The notes beneath the pieces are model-generated. The model worked only from the letters and a program-made list of their open reading frames with translations. It was not told where the DNA came from and did not search any database. From contig NW_020194594.1 in the NCBI RefSeq assembly GCF_002865645.1, forward strand, positions 434,001 through 498,000: DNA of 64,000 nucleotides, given 5' to 3'. A program made the translations under genes and the position numbers. This DNA is from Hyaloscypha bicolor E (lineage: Eukaryota > Ascomycota > Leotiomycetes > Helotiales > Hyaloscyphaceae). Of this stretch, positions 11,001 through 23,432 are shown piece after piece (within the stretch, counting starts at the first letter, position 1; the number at the start of each line of letters is the position of its first letter).

Positions 11001-14000
11001 TAGCCCATATACTAAATAAAGTTAGATTCTCTTAGACTAAGAATATTAAGAATTAGTAAGAAAAATAGAAATACTATTCCTGGTTTTTAGTAATAATATT
11101 ATAGCTATAAAATTATATAGGTAATATATTTATTTGAGTTATTAATATTATAAGAAGTAATCTATAATAAGAAAGGCCTATAATATTAATACTATAATAA
11201 TTAAAAAAAAATTATATATAATATAATAATAGAATAGATTAATAAAAATAATACTAAGAAACCTAAGTAAAATAGGAAAAAAAATTAGTAAGTATATAAA
11301 GAAAGCCTAAATAGAGATTAAATAAATATAGAGAGAAAGAAAAAAGTAATAAAAGAAAGTCTAGCTCTATATTAGCTTTTATAGCCTTATTATTAAGATA
11401 CCCTAAAGTAAATTACCTAGTATTTAAAATAAAATATTATAAAAAAAAGAAAATATAAGGAAAATATAAGTAGTAATTAGCTAAAGTATAAAATTAATAA
11501 GGAAACTAATTTATAAAAATATAATATTTATAAATATTTCTTATTATTTCTATTATTAGAGATATAAACTATATCTTACTTAGTATTATTTATAGCCCTA
11601 GTATTAAGGAATTAAAGAATAGCCGCCTTAGTAATACGTTTACGGGTTTATTTTAGTCTTCTAGCTAGTAAGTAATTAAACTTTATATAGTACTTTCCTT
11701 TAGTTAATTTAGATAAAGAGACTATTTCTCAAGAAAATTACGAGAAAGAAAGATCCTTAATATCTAAAAAGTTATCTAGTTAGTAAGTTAGTACTAGTAA
11801 TATTAAAAGTTTTTCTATAATTAATATACTAGTTATAGGAATTATAAATACTAATATTCTAGTATATAGGATTACTAGAAAAAAGCTAGGAACCTATAAT
11901 ACTTATAAAAAGAATATAAGTATTAATATAGTAAAAAGTAAACTTTATATAAAATATATTATTACTAGTTATTATTACTACTATAAAAAGTATTAAGAGG
12001 CAAATAGTTATTACTAAGATTACTTATATTATAAAAGGGAGCCAAATTAAGGTTAGACTAGGCCAGGATACTATATAGAAAGGGGCCTAGCTAGTATTAG
12101 AAATAATAATATAATTAATAATACTTCTAGTATTTAAAATTAATTATTTTATAATATAACTAATATACTAAAAAATAGAATTAGGTTATTAGGGCTTTAT
12201 TTTTCGGCTTTATATTATAGTATTAAGTATTATTCCCGGCTAGATATTATAATTCAGATATTATATCCTTAATATAATTAGTAGAATTAAAGGAAATATA
12301 TATTAGCTTAATATAGGAGTTATTTTCTATTAGGCTAAAAAAGAATATATATTTTCCTTTAATAAAGAAGTAACTATTAGACCGGGTTTTCTAAGAGCCC
12401 AAGATTACCTTAAATAAATTATTAATTACTAGAATAAAATAAGTTTACTTATTTATATATATTATAGTTATCTTAACTAATTTATAGAAAGCCAGATTTA
12501 TAATAAGATCTAAATAATATCCAGATATGCAAATTTCAAATTTATAGCTCTTAATTCCGATATTTTTATTAATAAGGAAAATATTTAGAAGCTTAGTAGT
12601 ACCTATAATTCTTAACTAGTAAACTAGAAGCTTAGATAAGAGATATTTAATAGTATAATTATATATAAACTAGTAATAAAAAATCCGTTAATTACTTTAC
12701 TATAATTAAAGTATTAGAGTATTACTTATAAGAGGCTAGTTAATATAATTATTATTTAATAGTAATTAGACTAAACTAAATATAATATAAGATTTACTAG
12801 ATATTATATAGTTTCTAAAAAAGAAAATTTATATATAATATTACTTTCTAGTCTATTTACTAAGGTTCTTCTTAAGAAACATATATATAGTATTAATTAA
12901 GGCAAAATACTTAATTAGTTTCATATAAAATATACTTATAATAAGCGAGAACCATAATATTATAATAAAAATAAAAGTATTATTAATTATTAGGGAAAAA
13001 AAAATATAAATTTACTAAAAAATATTAAAAGATTAAAATATATAGTAAATATAAAGAATACTAGGAAATAATATAATTATTATAGCTTTACTAATAGTAA
13101 ATAGAGAAATAGTTAAGGTTACTAAGCTTATTAAGTAAGAAAATATTATATAGTAATATATATATATATATCTTTTTATTAACTAGCTTACTATATAAAT
13201 ATTATTAGATTTCTTTATCTAAAATATAAATATATTTTTTACTAAGAATAAAATAATACATATTTATAAAAGGAAATTAGTAGCTGTAAAAAAAGTAAAG
13301 AAACTAGGACCTTATAATAAAGCTAATATAAACTACTTTAAGTATTTAATTAGAAAATTTAGTAATATTATATTAATAATAATTATAAGTAATTATATAT
13401 TAGAAATAATTAGAAAAAAAAATAGATATATTACCCGGAATTATATTTTATATAAACTACTATAATTCTTATACTAAATAATTTAATAGAAGCTAAGTAA
13501 ATACTATAAGTAAATACTATAGGAACTTACTTTAAGCTATAGTATAAAAATATAATAGTATATTTCCCAGAATTATATTTCTATAAAGAAATATAAGTAA
13601 GATAGTTTAAATACTTACTTAAGGCTAGAAAAATAAGGTAAAAAAAATATTATAAAAGAATTATTAAGCCAAGTTTTGTATAAAATAATATAATTTAATA
13701 AAAAGTAAAGAAAGATATTAAGTTCCTAAATAGCTTATTATAATTAAGGGCTTAGGAAGATCCGGATAAGGAGCCGGAATTATAAAAGCAGTTATTATAT
13801 TATATAGTAAGAATATAATAAGAAATATAATTTAGTAAGAAATATAGACTAAAATTAAATAGCTAAGTATCTTATTATAGCTAGATATTTAGAAGAGTCC
13901 GAATAAATTACTAAAATATATAGGGACAGGAATTATATTATATAATAAGAATATAATAAGGAAATATAATTATAATACCGGAATTCTAATATATAAGTTA

Positions 14001-16733
14001 TATATATTTAGTATTAAATTAAAATATTTCCTAATATAAAAGAAATACAGGAATTAAAAATATAAGTATTTGGAAGTTAAAACACGTAATATAAAGTAAT
14101 TAGAATAAATATAAGTTATACCTAACTACCTAAAATACTATAGCTAACTATAATATAATATTAAGTAGTATTTCTTTTCTAGGAAAAGGTATTAAGAAAT
14201 AAAGTTAGTAAGGAATAAAAGAACTATAATTAGGAGATAGCCTATAAAGTAATATTAGAAAAGCGGCTAACTTATAAGAAATATACTAGAAATAAAAATC
14301 TAATTCTTAATAAGTATATTATAAGAACTTGAGAATATAAATTAAGGGAAAAAAGAAATTAAATTAATAATAATAAATTAGAAGAGGCTAGATTATAATA
14401 CTTAAAGAAAAAAGAAAATAAGAAAAAAATATTAAATTTAATTAGAACCAAAAATAAGGGAATTAGTTTAGTAAAAGTAAATATATTAGGGAGATAGGAA
14501 TTATTATAGGCTATAAGCTATAGGGTAATACCTTCTATAATTTTAGCTCGCGAGCCTTATAAAATAGGTTAAGATATAAACTTATAAAGTTTTAAAGAAA
14601 ATATTAAATAAAATAAGTTATTACTTTTTATTATTTAAATTATAATATAATTTAGTAAATTCAAGTTATTATTATTCTTTCTCTTAATATTATTAGGTAA
14701 TAAAAAACAGCTTATATAATAATACTAATAGCCCTAGCACGTGCCTTAAGCTTATTTCCAGGATAATATCTATAATTAATAGCTATAGTAAAAAGTTATT
14801 AGTTATATTTTCCTAAAAATATATACTAAAGTAAAGTATAAAACACATTTCTTTAAAACTTAGTTACTATTAATATTAAGTAAGGTATTATAACCTTTCA
14901 TAAGCTTCTAATTATTTCATAATACTCTTATATAACCCGAATAGCTATTACTAGTTATTAGGTAAAGTTATAGGAGCATATCTTTAGAATTATTCTTGTT
15001 TTTAATCTTATTTACTAGAACCTAAAGCCTTTAAGTATTATAGTACTTTAGTAAATATACTAGATTATATATAGCTTATTATAAAATATAATAAAATAAT
15101 AATAAAGTATTAACTATTACTTATAATAATATATAATTAATCTAATTATATTAAGGTTATAAATAGCCCTTTATAATACCTTAATATCTAGATTAGTTAT
15201 ATTATAATTCTTTAATTACTTGGTTTGGGAGAATTTAATCTTAAATATTTCTATATATAAGGAAAAGTATAATAAGAGCCAGATTAGTTAATACTTAATT
15301 ATATAAGAAAGCTATATTCTTATTAATTTTATAATAATCTCTCTATAAGGGAATATTAATATTATAAGCTAATTATAATAATATAATTAAAATAGGGAAA
15401 ACTAATTTTATTCTAAATAGAATTATTTTCATATTTATAATTAAATAATATATCTAATTTTATTTATATTATATATATAATAAAATCCCTAATAATAATA
15501 ATTTTTACTAGATACTAGGAAATAGTTATAATTAATATAATAAGCTAGAATATAATATACTTTCTTTTCCCTAATATAACCTTTTATAAATAAAAATACT
15601 ATATTTTAAAAAGCTAAAGTAAGAAGCTTAATCCTTAATAAAACACATATACTAAATAGGAATAAGAAATAGTTATAGAGCCATATTATAGATATTTAAT
15701 TACTAGTTAGCCTATATTAATTATATAGCGAGAATACCGGAGCCCGGGGAATTTATTAATATAAAGAATTAGGCTTAATACTACGAGAGTTATAGAAGGC
15801 ATACTATTATTAGTATTTAAATACTATTTCTTTTACGTAATTTAGTAGTCTAAATTTCAACTTACTAGCTATATTAGATATCCGCAAAATAGGCCGTATT
15901 ATTATATTATTACGAGAGACTTTAAGTCTAGTATCTTAAAGTATATATATATATATATCTAGTAAGAGAATAATAGAAATCTTTTAGAAAGCTATTAATT
16001 AATTTTTGGGTATTAATTTCACACTTTATAAACTAATTAAGTAGTTATACTTTCTCAGAACTTAATTATTATTTCAAATATATTATTCTAGATATAACTA
16101 ATATTTGCTAGTTACTATTTAATATCTACTTTCATAATTAATTATCTCTACTCTAGTATATAATAAAACAAATCCGTATAAATCCTTTACCTAGATAGGT
16201 TTTCCTTAATAATTAGATTAAGTTATAGTTTACTAAATAGCTATAATATAGATTAATATAAGAAATAAGAAATAAGAAAATATACTTTAGTATATTCTAA
16301 TAATATTATAAGACTAAAGAAAGAATTATTACTCGTATAAGACTAATAAGAGGCTTAATATCCCCTTTTATAGCTAGTATAATATAAGTTAGTCTTATAT
16401 TTTATTTATATTTAGTATTTATACTTTTTATAGTAATAGCTAAAATATAATTTAAAATATCTTATTTATATTAATATTCTTTATATTTTTAAATAGTAAA
16501 AAATATAAATTAATAATATTCTACTTATATTAGATTTTCTTTATTTCTTATTAATATAAGATTATTATTAATAAGTTTAATACTTTATATAATACTATAA
16601 TATAAAAAGAAAAGAATTTAGTTTACTAAAATAATATTAAAAAGTACTTATAGAATTTATTTTATAGGGCTTTATTATAGGGCTTTATTTACTATAGAAT
16701 TAATTTTACAGGAAAGGGAAATTAAATATTAAT

Positions 16734-19357
16734 TCACTTAGTAAACAAGAAATTATACGCTATAGCATTAATATTACAGGGATATAGTGCTATAGTATGG
16801 AAGCTATAAGCGCGGAGAATAAAGCTATTCGCAAGGCTTGGCAAAAGGCATATCCTAGGCAAGAGTAATAAATATGCGTCATACTCAAGAAGGCAAGTAT
16901 GCACGCAGGGCCGCGAGATAGTACATAAGAAATAAGGCATAAGAAAAACTTACAAAATCGACGATTTTTCAGCGTGGGAGGCCAGGAGGGATCCAAACAG
17001 TTCTCTCTTTGCATTAGCACCCGTTCTAGGGTCTGCCCAGAGAGGGTGCTTATGTATCTAAAAGAGAGTCGAGATCAAAAATTACTGCTTTGAGCGTACA
17101 CCCATGTTTTAGGAATGCGAAGCGAGCAGAACAGGGGGGGGGGGGTACAGGGATTGGCAGGGGCACACTCCTTTTGTATCTATCCCGATGCCTCGTGAAG
17201 AGTTCTGCTTGGATTTACTGCTTTCGAATAAGGGTCCCGCTAAGCGAGCCAGGTTTCCCCAGATCGGTTTTCCCCAGATTCCCCAGATTTGATTATCAAT
17301 CACCATAATGATAATAGGCGGGACACGAGGAAGGCGCATCAGAAAATTACGGACGGTAGCTGGTATGTCAAGGATCGGGACTCAGGAAGCCAGAATCCAG
17401 GGTATCTACACTTATCCAGTCCAAATCACCCTCCAACAGGATGACTTTAACGACGAATGTGACGGTTTGCTGGTCTGCCCCTGAAATGCGACGTCACATG
17501 CAACAACACTGGTGTGTGAACACAATAAAGGAGACTTGCTATCCGATTTCTTCCGAAGGCTCTGCAATAGTAATAAGAATAAGGAAAGAATAAGGGGCGA
17601 AGTCCGGCCTGACACAGGGTGGTTGCATCTCGTGACGTCTCCAGGGGCAGTAGGGGCAGTCGGTGCAGTGATCTCACGCAATAGCCCTCTAATAGCTATG
17701 AGTTCTATGCTCACTGCATCGTATAAAAGTACTAAGATCCGCGACAACTCTTCCCTGGTAAAGGGATATGAACATTCAGTACCAGCCTTTCCAAGGGTTA
17801 GAAAATAAACTGGAAGGCGGACAACATGTCTTAACGCGTACGGTTGCAAACTGATATTGGCTTCGTGCCCTACAGGGAATATTTGTTTTTTATGCTGTAC
17901 AATCAACGATTTCTAAATTTTATGCAACCGTAATTAGTCAAACGCGCCACAGCACATTAGATGCCCGAACCTCATTACCTAACATCGGCTGTTCTATTTG
18001 CTCTCTCTCTTGATGACTGCCCCGCTCGGGGTGCTGAGGATTGAGATATTTGCAAATCAATCAAGTTATCAGTCTCACACGAGAGTTTTGCGGTAGGTTG
18101 GTCAAGATGATCTTCTGCGGTTTGTCACAGAATCCCGGGCACGGTTCCCCTCCCCTCCACCTCCCCTCCTTTTTTTCCGCCAAAAAAGTTTGGCGAGCCC
18201 GGCGGTCGGATGCTGGCCGAGTCGGCTATTCCCATAATGAAACCCAACACAGCGGCCCGTGGGAAATTCCCGCGCCCCCAACAAGCCTTGAAAATCACCG
18301 AGAGCACGACTGCTGCTTTTCTCATGTGGTAGCTTATTCGCAGTATCGACGGCGGCGCCTCTTACTGTACCCATACCGCAGTCATTGCTAAAGTGGTTCA
18401 TGAGGAGTAGGACACAGGGTGGATGTTGAATATAACCTAATGACCTATCCTATATACCCTACTAATTTCGCCGGTAGCCGTATCATATATCAATGGCCGG
18501 TTCTGTCTGGGGCGGGAGCTTGACTAGGGCTGCTTTTGTCATTGAATGGGAGAAGATCTTTCAGCACGCTCGGCACTCGACTGCTTCTCGGGTTCATGCT
18601 GCTGGCTTGACTCCGCCATCACAGGGGGTCGTGACAAACAGACTGTTTGGCCAATAATTTACCCCACACTCCCCCGGGCTGTTTGGCGAGGGCTCAGTTC
18701 ACAAATACCATTCATCGGCAAGATTCCGGTATCTGGCAACCCGCCGCGGATCCCTGTGCCGACACCAGGTTCTAGGGCGCCCACTGGCCTTGAAGAATGG
18801 AAGGAGTGGTGATGGATCGGGGATTCCGCTGACGAATGTCACTGAAAAGCAGTTGGCTCGATTGATTCGCAAAAGCCACACCAATCAAAGTCCTAATTGA
18901 AGCCCCGCTTGAACCCGTTTCAAGCGCAGAACGCGCCTTCACATCCTCAAGTTTTCGCCCTGTTTTTAGAACACATCTACGGAATAAATGTTCCCTATTG
19001 GCGCTTTGGCATTATGGTATTTTTAAATGAGATTGTAGACGGGAAAGTCGTGTTGTAAAAAAAAGGTTGTTCATTCAGGTAATTCTGTTTCAATCAAGAT
19101 TAAATCATTCTGCTAACAATTGCCACTCAAATTATTTTCGTCTCAATCTAACGCTAGGTGAGCAAGAGACAAAATGGATCAAGCAACGCCCCTTTCGGCC
19201 GGGGGACGACTCTAACTCTACTTTGTATGAAGTAGACGCCAGCATTTTACGGCCCAATTATATCCCCTAATTCAGTCTTCTGCTTGGTAAGGCGCTAATA
19301 ACAAAGTTTGCGGGTAAACGGGTTCCACAAGGACTGATCATTGCACGAACCCTTTTA
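16734..19357. other. Gene-poor stretch between island 1 and the MITE
   Basis: Composition returns to normal at about 16.75 kb. Several open frames of 60-164 codons exist on both strands (the longest at 17412-17906, minus) but none shows a recognisable domain, sensible start context or splice structure. I annotate no gene. The block holds a hairpin repeat (17015-17056) and a poly-G tract (17134-17145). Confidence 0.5.
17015..17056. repeat. Hairpin repeat, copy 1
   Basis: The outer arms GCACCC and GGGTGC enclose an inner GGG/CCC pairing. Arms, spacing and flank (TAGCACC at the start, GGGTGC then TATG at the end) match a stronger hairpin at 52980-53017. The shared layout suggests a dispersed repeat or transposon terminus of unknown class. 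Confidence 0.5.
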
Positions 19358-19511
19358 CAGTACCCCCCCCCCTGTTCATATGTTAGCTCGTGTCAATCGC
19401 CAGGGATTTTTGAGCAAATCAGACATCTCGAAAAGTACATATTGACAATCTGATTGGATGCCACACGAGTGGCAAACTAACATATGAACAGGGGGGGGGG
19501 GGGGGGTACTG
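19358..19511. mobile_element. 154-bp MITE with TA target duplication (Tc1/mariner-like)
   Basis: The element begins CAGTAC followed by 10 C and TGTTCATATGTTAG. It ends with the reverse complement: CTAACATATGAACA, 16 G and GTACTG (counting the final G of the run). A TA dinucleotide flanks each side (19356-19357 and 19512-19513). Terminal inverted repeats of about 30 bp, a TA duplication and no coding capacity are features of non-autonomous Tc1/mariner/pogo elements. The homopolymer length differs between the two ends. There is no RIP signature, so the copy is either recent or too short to be recognised by RIP. Confidence 0.75.
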
Positions 19512-19860
19512 TACGATCAAAAGTCGCTCCCACCCCCGTGGTCGCGGATCACGCATGAAACAAAGCGCATTTAGCGAGTGGCTTCGCCCACGCGAGTCAA
19601 GTGGGCAGCGGGGCAGAAAAACGGCAAACCCCAAGTGGTAGATTACCTCGGATAGAATGATTGTTTCTTTTTCCTGCCCCTAAATTTCACTTGTTGGTGT
19701 GGTAGTGAAAGAGTGAGCGTGGGAAGCCTGCATTTAAATAACTTCACAGCCCATGGCTTTCACAGACCGACCTTGCTGACCTCGTAAATGTCCACAATTC
19801 GGTCTTGAAACTTGCAATTATTTCATAACTTTGTTCGGGTATCTTACATTCTCGCCAATC

Positions 19861-21014
19861 ATGAATCAACAAGCTCCTCCTGATGGAAACACCACCACCG
19901 GACCAAAGGCGCTAGCCATTATCTCAATTGTTTTTGCTATGGCCATCATGTTTTACTCTCTGAGGATATATACACGGTTGCGACCGGCAAATAAGTTGGA
20001 CATTTCAGACTACTTTATCTCCGGAGCCGTTGTAAGTCGTAACATGGGCACAATGGAAAATAAACTACAGGCTAACTGCTCAAAAAGGTTGCAGAAATCA
20101 TCGTTTTCTCTGCAATGGTAGCAGCAGTTACCAAAGGGTTCGGACGTCACAACTACTACTTGACCGCAAAAGACAAAGTCAACATCTTTCGTTGCCTCTT
20201 CTGTATTGAAGTCCTGGGACTCTGGGTGTTATCACTCGCAAGAATCTCAGTAGCGTGTATGCTCTTGCGATTGGATAAGGCTATGTTTACTTCATGGAAA
20301 GTAATCCTATGGGTTGCAATTGTTTTTCAGTTGGGAGCAGCGTTTGGGTCAAATATCTGTCAATTCATCCGGTGTCGTCCATTGCATGCCATGTGGGATG
20401 TTGTCCCCCACGCCAGGTGCTGGGATCCAATTGAGTCATGGATATATGGTTATGTCTTTGCTGGTAAGAGAACTCGATACACTCGTTCATGGATATACAC
20501 TAAGAAGTTAACAGGAATTAGCATAGGCAGCGATCTGACCTTTGCTATTATGCCGATGTTCTTCGTCTGGAAGTTGAATCGACCGTTGCTTGAGCGGATC
20601 CTCATAACTGTTTTGATGGCACTTGGTCTTTTTGCAACTGGTGCCGCAGTACTCAAACTCTACTACTTGCGGGCGTATAATTTGACTATCAACGATTCCT
20701 TAAGGATAATGGTGGTTCTTTTCATATGGTGTCGGATTGAGGAGTTCGTTCTCATAGCATCTGCTTGCGCTCCCTTTTTGAAGTCCCCGGTTGAGCAGAT
20801 TTTGAATCGATTCGGCGTTCCAATGTTCAAAAACAAGACCAGGGAGTTGAACTCACTTCATTCCACGAACAACAACAACAACTCGAACCAGCGCCGTTGG
20901 TATGGTTTCAAAAAACGTGGAGCACCAGCGAAAGTGGAAGGCAGTGATGGAGAAGCAAATTTGTACGGTGTCGTTGGAGAAGAAGTCGCTCTTGAGGAAT
21001 TGCGGCATATCTGA
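19861..21014 (+). CDS. Rhodopsin-domain (SAT4-type) integral membrane protein
   Basis: The model has three exons: 19861-20031, 20088-20463 and 20527-21014. Introns are 56 bp (GTAAGT..AAAAG, branch CTAAC) and 63 bp (GTAAGA..CATAG), giving 344 aa. Splicing restores GAV|VAEIIV and A|GSDLTF without loss of frame. About seven hydrophobic segments fit the fungal rhodopsin-like domain family: roughly residues 16-36, 53-73, 92-115, 127-150, 170-198, 203-225 and 240-262. Landmarks are LRIYTRL after the first segment, ISDYF, GFGRH near residue 76, and a CRPLHAMWD..CWD loop. The hydrophilic tail is Asn-rich. The biochemical role of this family is mostly unknown; members are often found near transport or secondary-metabolism genes. 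The start was chosen because the ATG at 19861 precedes a plausible short luminal/extracellular N-terminus. No retinal-binding function is implied. Confidence 0.85.
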
Positions 21015-21884
21015 GAGTACCAAACCCTTGAGCAAGAGACACCAATGAATTCATTCGGTGGTCCTTGAATAGGTAGTTTCTACAGGGTTCACATGAGGTG
21101 CAATTGGCACTGGAAGACGAGCGATTCTCAACCACTCATTTGACTCAATGGATTTTTACGGGCTTCGACTATGTATGGACTATCTTTGAAATATTTAATG
21201 AAGCGAAGCATTTCTGTACCCCGAGCTCCCTGCCCACGATCATGCACCAATTCTATAACTATTCAAACCCTTCGTGCGGCAGTCAAACCTCTGGTGGTTA
21301 AGAGACTCTGGGGCACTAACCTCGTAAGGGCATGTCAGCTTGCACAATCAAGGCAGCCTGGGGAACAGTGCCATTCAAAATGTTATATTCTCTTCTCCTG
21401 TGGGCAAATTTAAGCTTCCCAAAGTTCGAGAGACATTGGAATTCGATTGAGAGCCTATATTTATACTTTCTGAAGTTTATTTAATCATTTTTAATATAGC
21501 TTACTCTTTGCAGCAACACTAGGTTTAGCGTTAGTCATGAGGCGCTATCGCCTTATATATAGCTTAAGTAACCATTTATAGGAATAGGAGCTAAGCTTAG
21601 TATCTGTGACCGTGGTTGTGCCTTCCTTAGCGAGCTACACTAGCTGTACTTATCACTCCTCGCACACCATCAATTGATCAACATCATATCCTCCGATTAC
21701 CTGTGACGGAACCAGTTACTAGCACGTGACCACTAATGTCGCACATATAAGTGTGAATACGGAATGAAGCCACACTTCATTCTTCTGCTTATTGGCTACA
21801 ACTATTGTAAGTCTCTCCAAAGCTATTCCATGGAGCATGGCTACAACACGAAATGTTTTCGCGAGTGCTTTCAATTTTTCTTTA
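21015..21884. other. Intergenic, 3' ends of rhodopsin-domain and GH43 genes
   Basis: This is the convergent 3' region between two genes. No further gene is supported. Confidence 0.5.
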
Positions 21885-23432
21885 TCATTGAGGAGTTGGC
21901 GCAAGCGCTGCCCACTCCTTGACACCTACTCCCCCGTACTGACCACCCGAGCCCGAAGCCGTCAGTACTGCCCTCAACGAAGTAGTCGATACCGTCTGAA
22001 AGCAGACTTCTTTCGGGGAATCAGTGACAGTAACTGGATAACCTCCAGAACTCGTCACCGAAACCGCTGTCCATAACCCCACAGATGTGAGATACTCCAT
22101 CTTCCATGACGCTGGCGGTGGTACCCCGATGTTAGATCCCGCGGGTTGATCTGCAAATAACGCCATGGTTGCACCATTCAACTGCACCGTTGTGTTCCAT
22201 TTATACGTTAACGTACTTGTCTGCGGCGATTCCTCTGCGGCGTAAGAACACCAATAGTCAGGTGGCAGTGGATTCGCTTCAACACGCCCATCGTTGATAG
22301 CCTTGATCCAATACTGGATTGGGGTGGTATTGGTAGACGATGGCATGGCACGTGGAGCGATATTACGAGTTGGCGTGTGAGCCGGTGCCGGACGATGAGT
22401 TTGCTTCACCTTCAGAATTGAAGGTGGAGAGGTTGTATCATCCCATTGGAGCTTATCGAAGGCAATGCTGCGCCGGAAATGAGTACCACCTACGGCATCG
22501 CGCGTATGGTATGTGATGAACCATTCACCGCAGAGCTGGTATACACCAGGGTGTGAGGTCGTAGATGAGACTATATCAAGAACGATGCCGCGGAAGGTCC
22601 ACGGACCTAAGGGGCTTGATGCGGTCCCATATGCTATACAGGCGTGATAACTGGTCGGGGTACATGGCGAGCTTGCTCCAGCGTTGTTGGCCGCATACAA
22701 CAAGTAGTACGTAGTACCTCGTCTCATGAGCCACGGAGCCTCGAAATAACCCGTGAGAGAGGTGACCGTGGTGACCGAGCCTTGGATTGTAACCATGTCT
22801 GACGCTAACTCATAGCCCCTGAGCTGGCCAAATGTTCCGAAATAAATAAACACCCGGCCATCGGTATCGACCAAAACTGTTGGATCAATGTTCTGGATGG
22901 TATCACCTGGGAGTGGCACGCTTTGTGATATGATCGGACCGGAAGAATGAGCATCAGTAAAGGGCCCAAGTACATTGCTTGAAACTGCTACCCCGATGGC
23001 AAAAGGATCCGAAGTCGTGCTGTTGGCCTGAGTGACGGGAGCATACAAGTAGAATTTTCCGTTCGCACCCTGGACGATTTGACCTGCGTAAGCTGTACCC
23101 GTTTTTGCCCAAGAGAATAACTTATGAGGCCGTGCTACATCTCGATGAAGTGTCCAACTACCTCCACTGGGATCCGGGCTTTGGGCCTCGAAAATCTGCC
23201 ATTCATTCATGATGAAGTTATTTTCAGTAGCTCCCGCCTTGTCCCGACCAAATAGAATGTAGACGGTTTCATTGATTACAAGCGGTGCAGGGTCCGCTGA
23301 GTAGATAGATCCGTCGGCCAGAATTGGGTTTCCCTTTGATGTGAAAGTTGTGGTGTGGTGGCGCAGTTGTGAGGATGCGACAGCAAAAGATCCGACTACG
23401 AGCGACAAGGCAAGTGCGACGTAGGGTGCCAT
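21885..23432 (-). CDS. Secreted GH43-type glycoside hydrolase
   Basis: A single-exon gene of 515 aa starting at the ATG at 23432-23430. The frame also opens 20 codons earlier, but the inner Met directly starts a signal peptide (MAPYVALALSLVVGSFAVAS). The catalytic beta-propeller carries the expected acidic residues: Asp in SADPAPL (about residue 47, general base), Asp in NIDPTVLVD (about 182, pKa modulator) and Glu in GYFEAPWL (about 231, general acid). A C-terminal beta-sandwich from about residue 385 (YWIKAINDGRVE to GVGVKEWA) resembles galactose-binding-like modules found behind glycosidases. GH43 enzymes release arabinose or xylose from plant polysaccharides; the exact substrate cannot be read here. 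A TATA-like sequence lies near 23503-23511. The gene is divergent from the DUF5695-type gene across about 1.1 kb. Confidence 0.9.
   Translation of the reverse strand: MAPYVALALSLVVGSFAVASSQLRHHTTTFTSKGNPILADGSIYSADPAPLVINETVYILFGRDKAGATENNFIMNEWQIFEAQSPDPSGGSWTLHRDVARPHKLFSWAKTGTAYAGQIVQGANGKFYLYAPVTQANSTTSDPFAIGVAVSSNVLGPFTDAHSSGPIISQSVPLPGDTIQNIDPTVLVDTDGRVFIYFGTFGQLRGYELASDMVTIQGSVTTVTSLTGYFEAPWLMRRGTTYYLLYAANNAGASSPCTPTSYHACIAYGTASSPLGPWTFRGIVLDIVSSTTSHPGVYQLCGEWFITYHTRDAVGGTHFRRSIAFDKLQWDDTTSPPSILKVKQTHRPAPAHTPTRNIAPRAMPSSTNTTPIQYWIKAINDGRVEANPLPPDYWCSYAAEESPQTSTLTYKWNTTVQLNGATMALFADQPAGSNIGVPPPASWKMEYLTSVGLWTAVSVTSSGGYPVTVTDSPKEVCFQTVSTTSLRAVLTASGSGGQYGGVGVKEWAALAPTPQ

Larger units (their letters stand above)
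1851..16733. repeat. RIP-degraded AT-rich island 1
   Basis: About 14.9 kb of very AT-rich, TpA-rich sequence without an intact gene or even a 60-codon open frame. The base composition changes sharply at both ends. The block is typical of transposon sequence mutated by RIP (C-to-T at CpA on both strands). Traces of structure survive: decayed reading frames at 2810-4340, and tandem repeats at 3485-3806 and 4705-5097. The left edge carries a repeat shared with the second island. I could not assign the rest to a transposon class, because no reverse transcriptase or transposase motif was recognisable by eye. Several nested elements are likely given the length. Confidence 0.85.

Noticed and set aside
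1851..16733. CRISPR-like or bacterial repeat array
   Set aside because: The repeats are few, degenerate and in eukaryotic RIP-type DNA; there are no regular spacers.
17412..17906. 164-codon minus-strand open frame
   Set aside because: It overlaps other open frames on both strands, has no recognisable motif or splice structure, and its low-complexity Pro/Leu/Ser text is not gene-like.
20115..21014. Reading the rhodopsin-domain gene as starting at 20115 without introns
   Set aside because: The upstream exon 19861-20031 supplies the first membrane segment and joins in frame through a canonical intron; the second intron is in frame and so is masked in a simple ORF reading.
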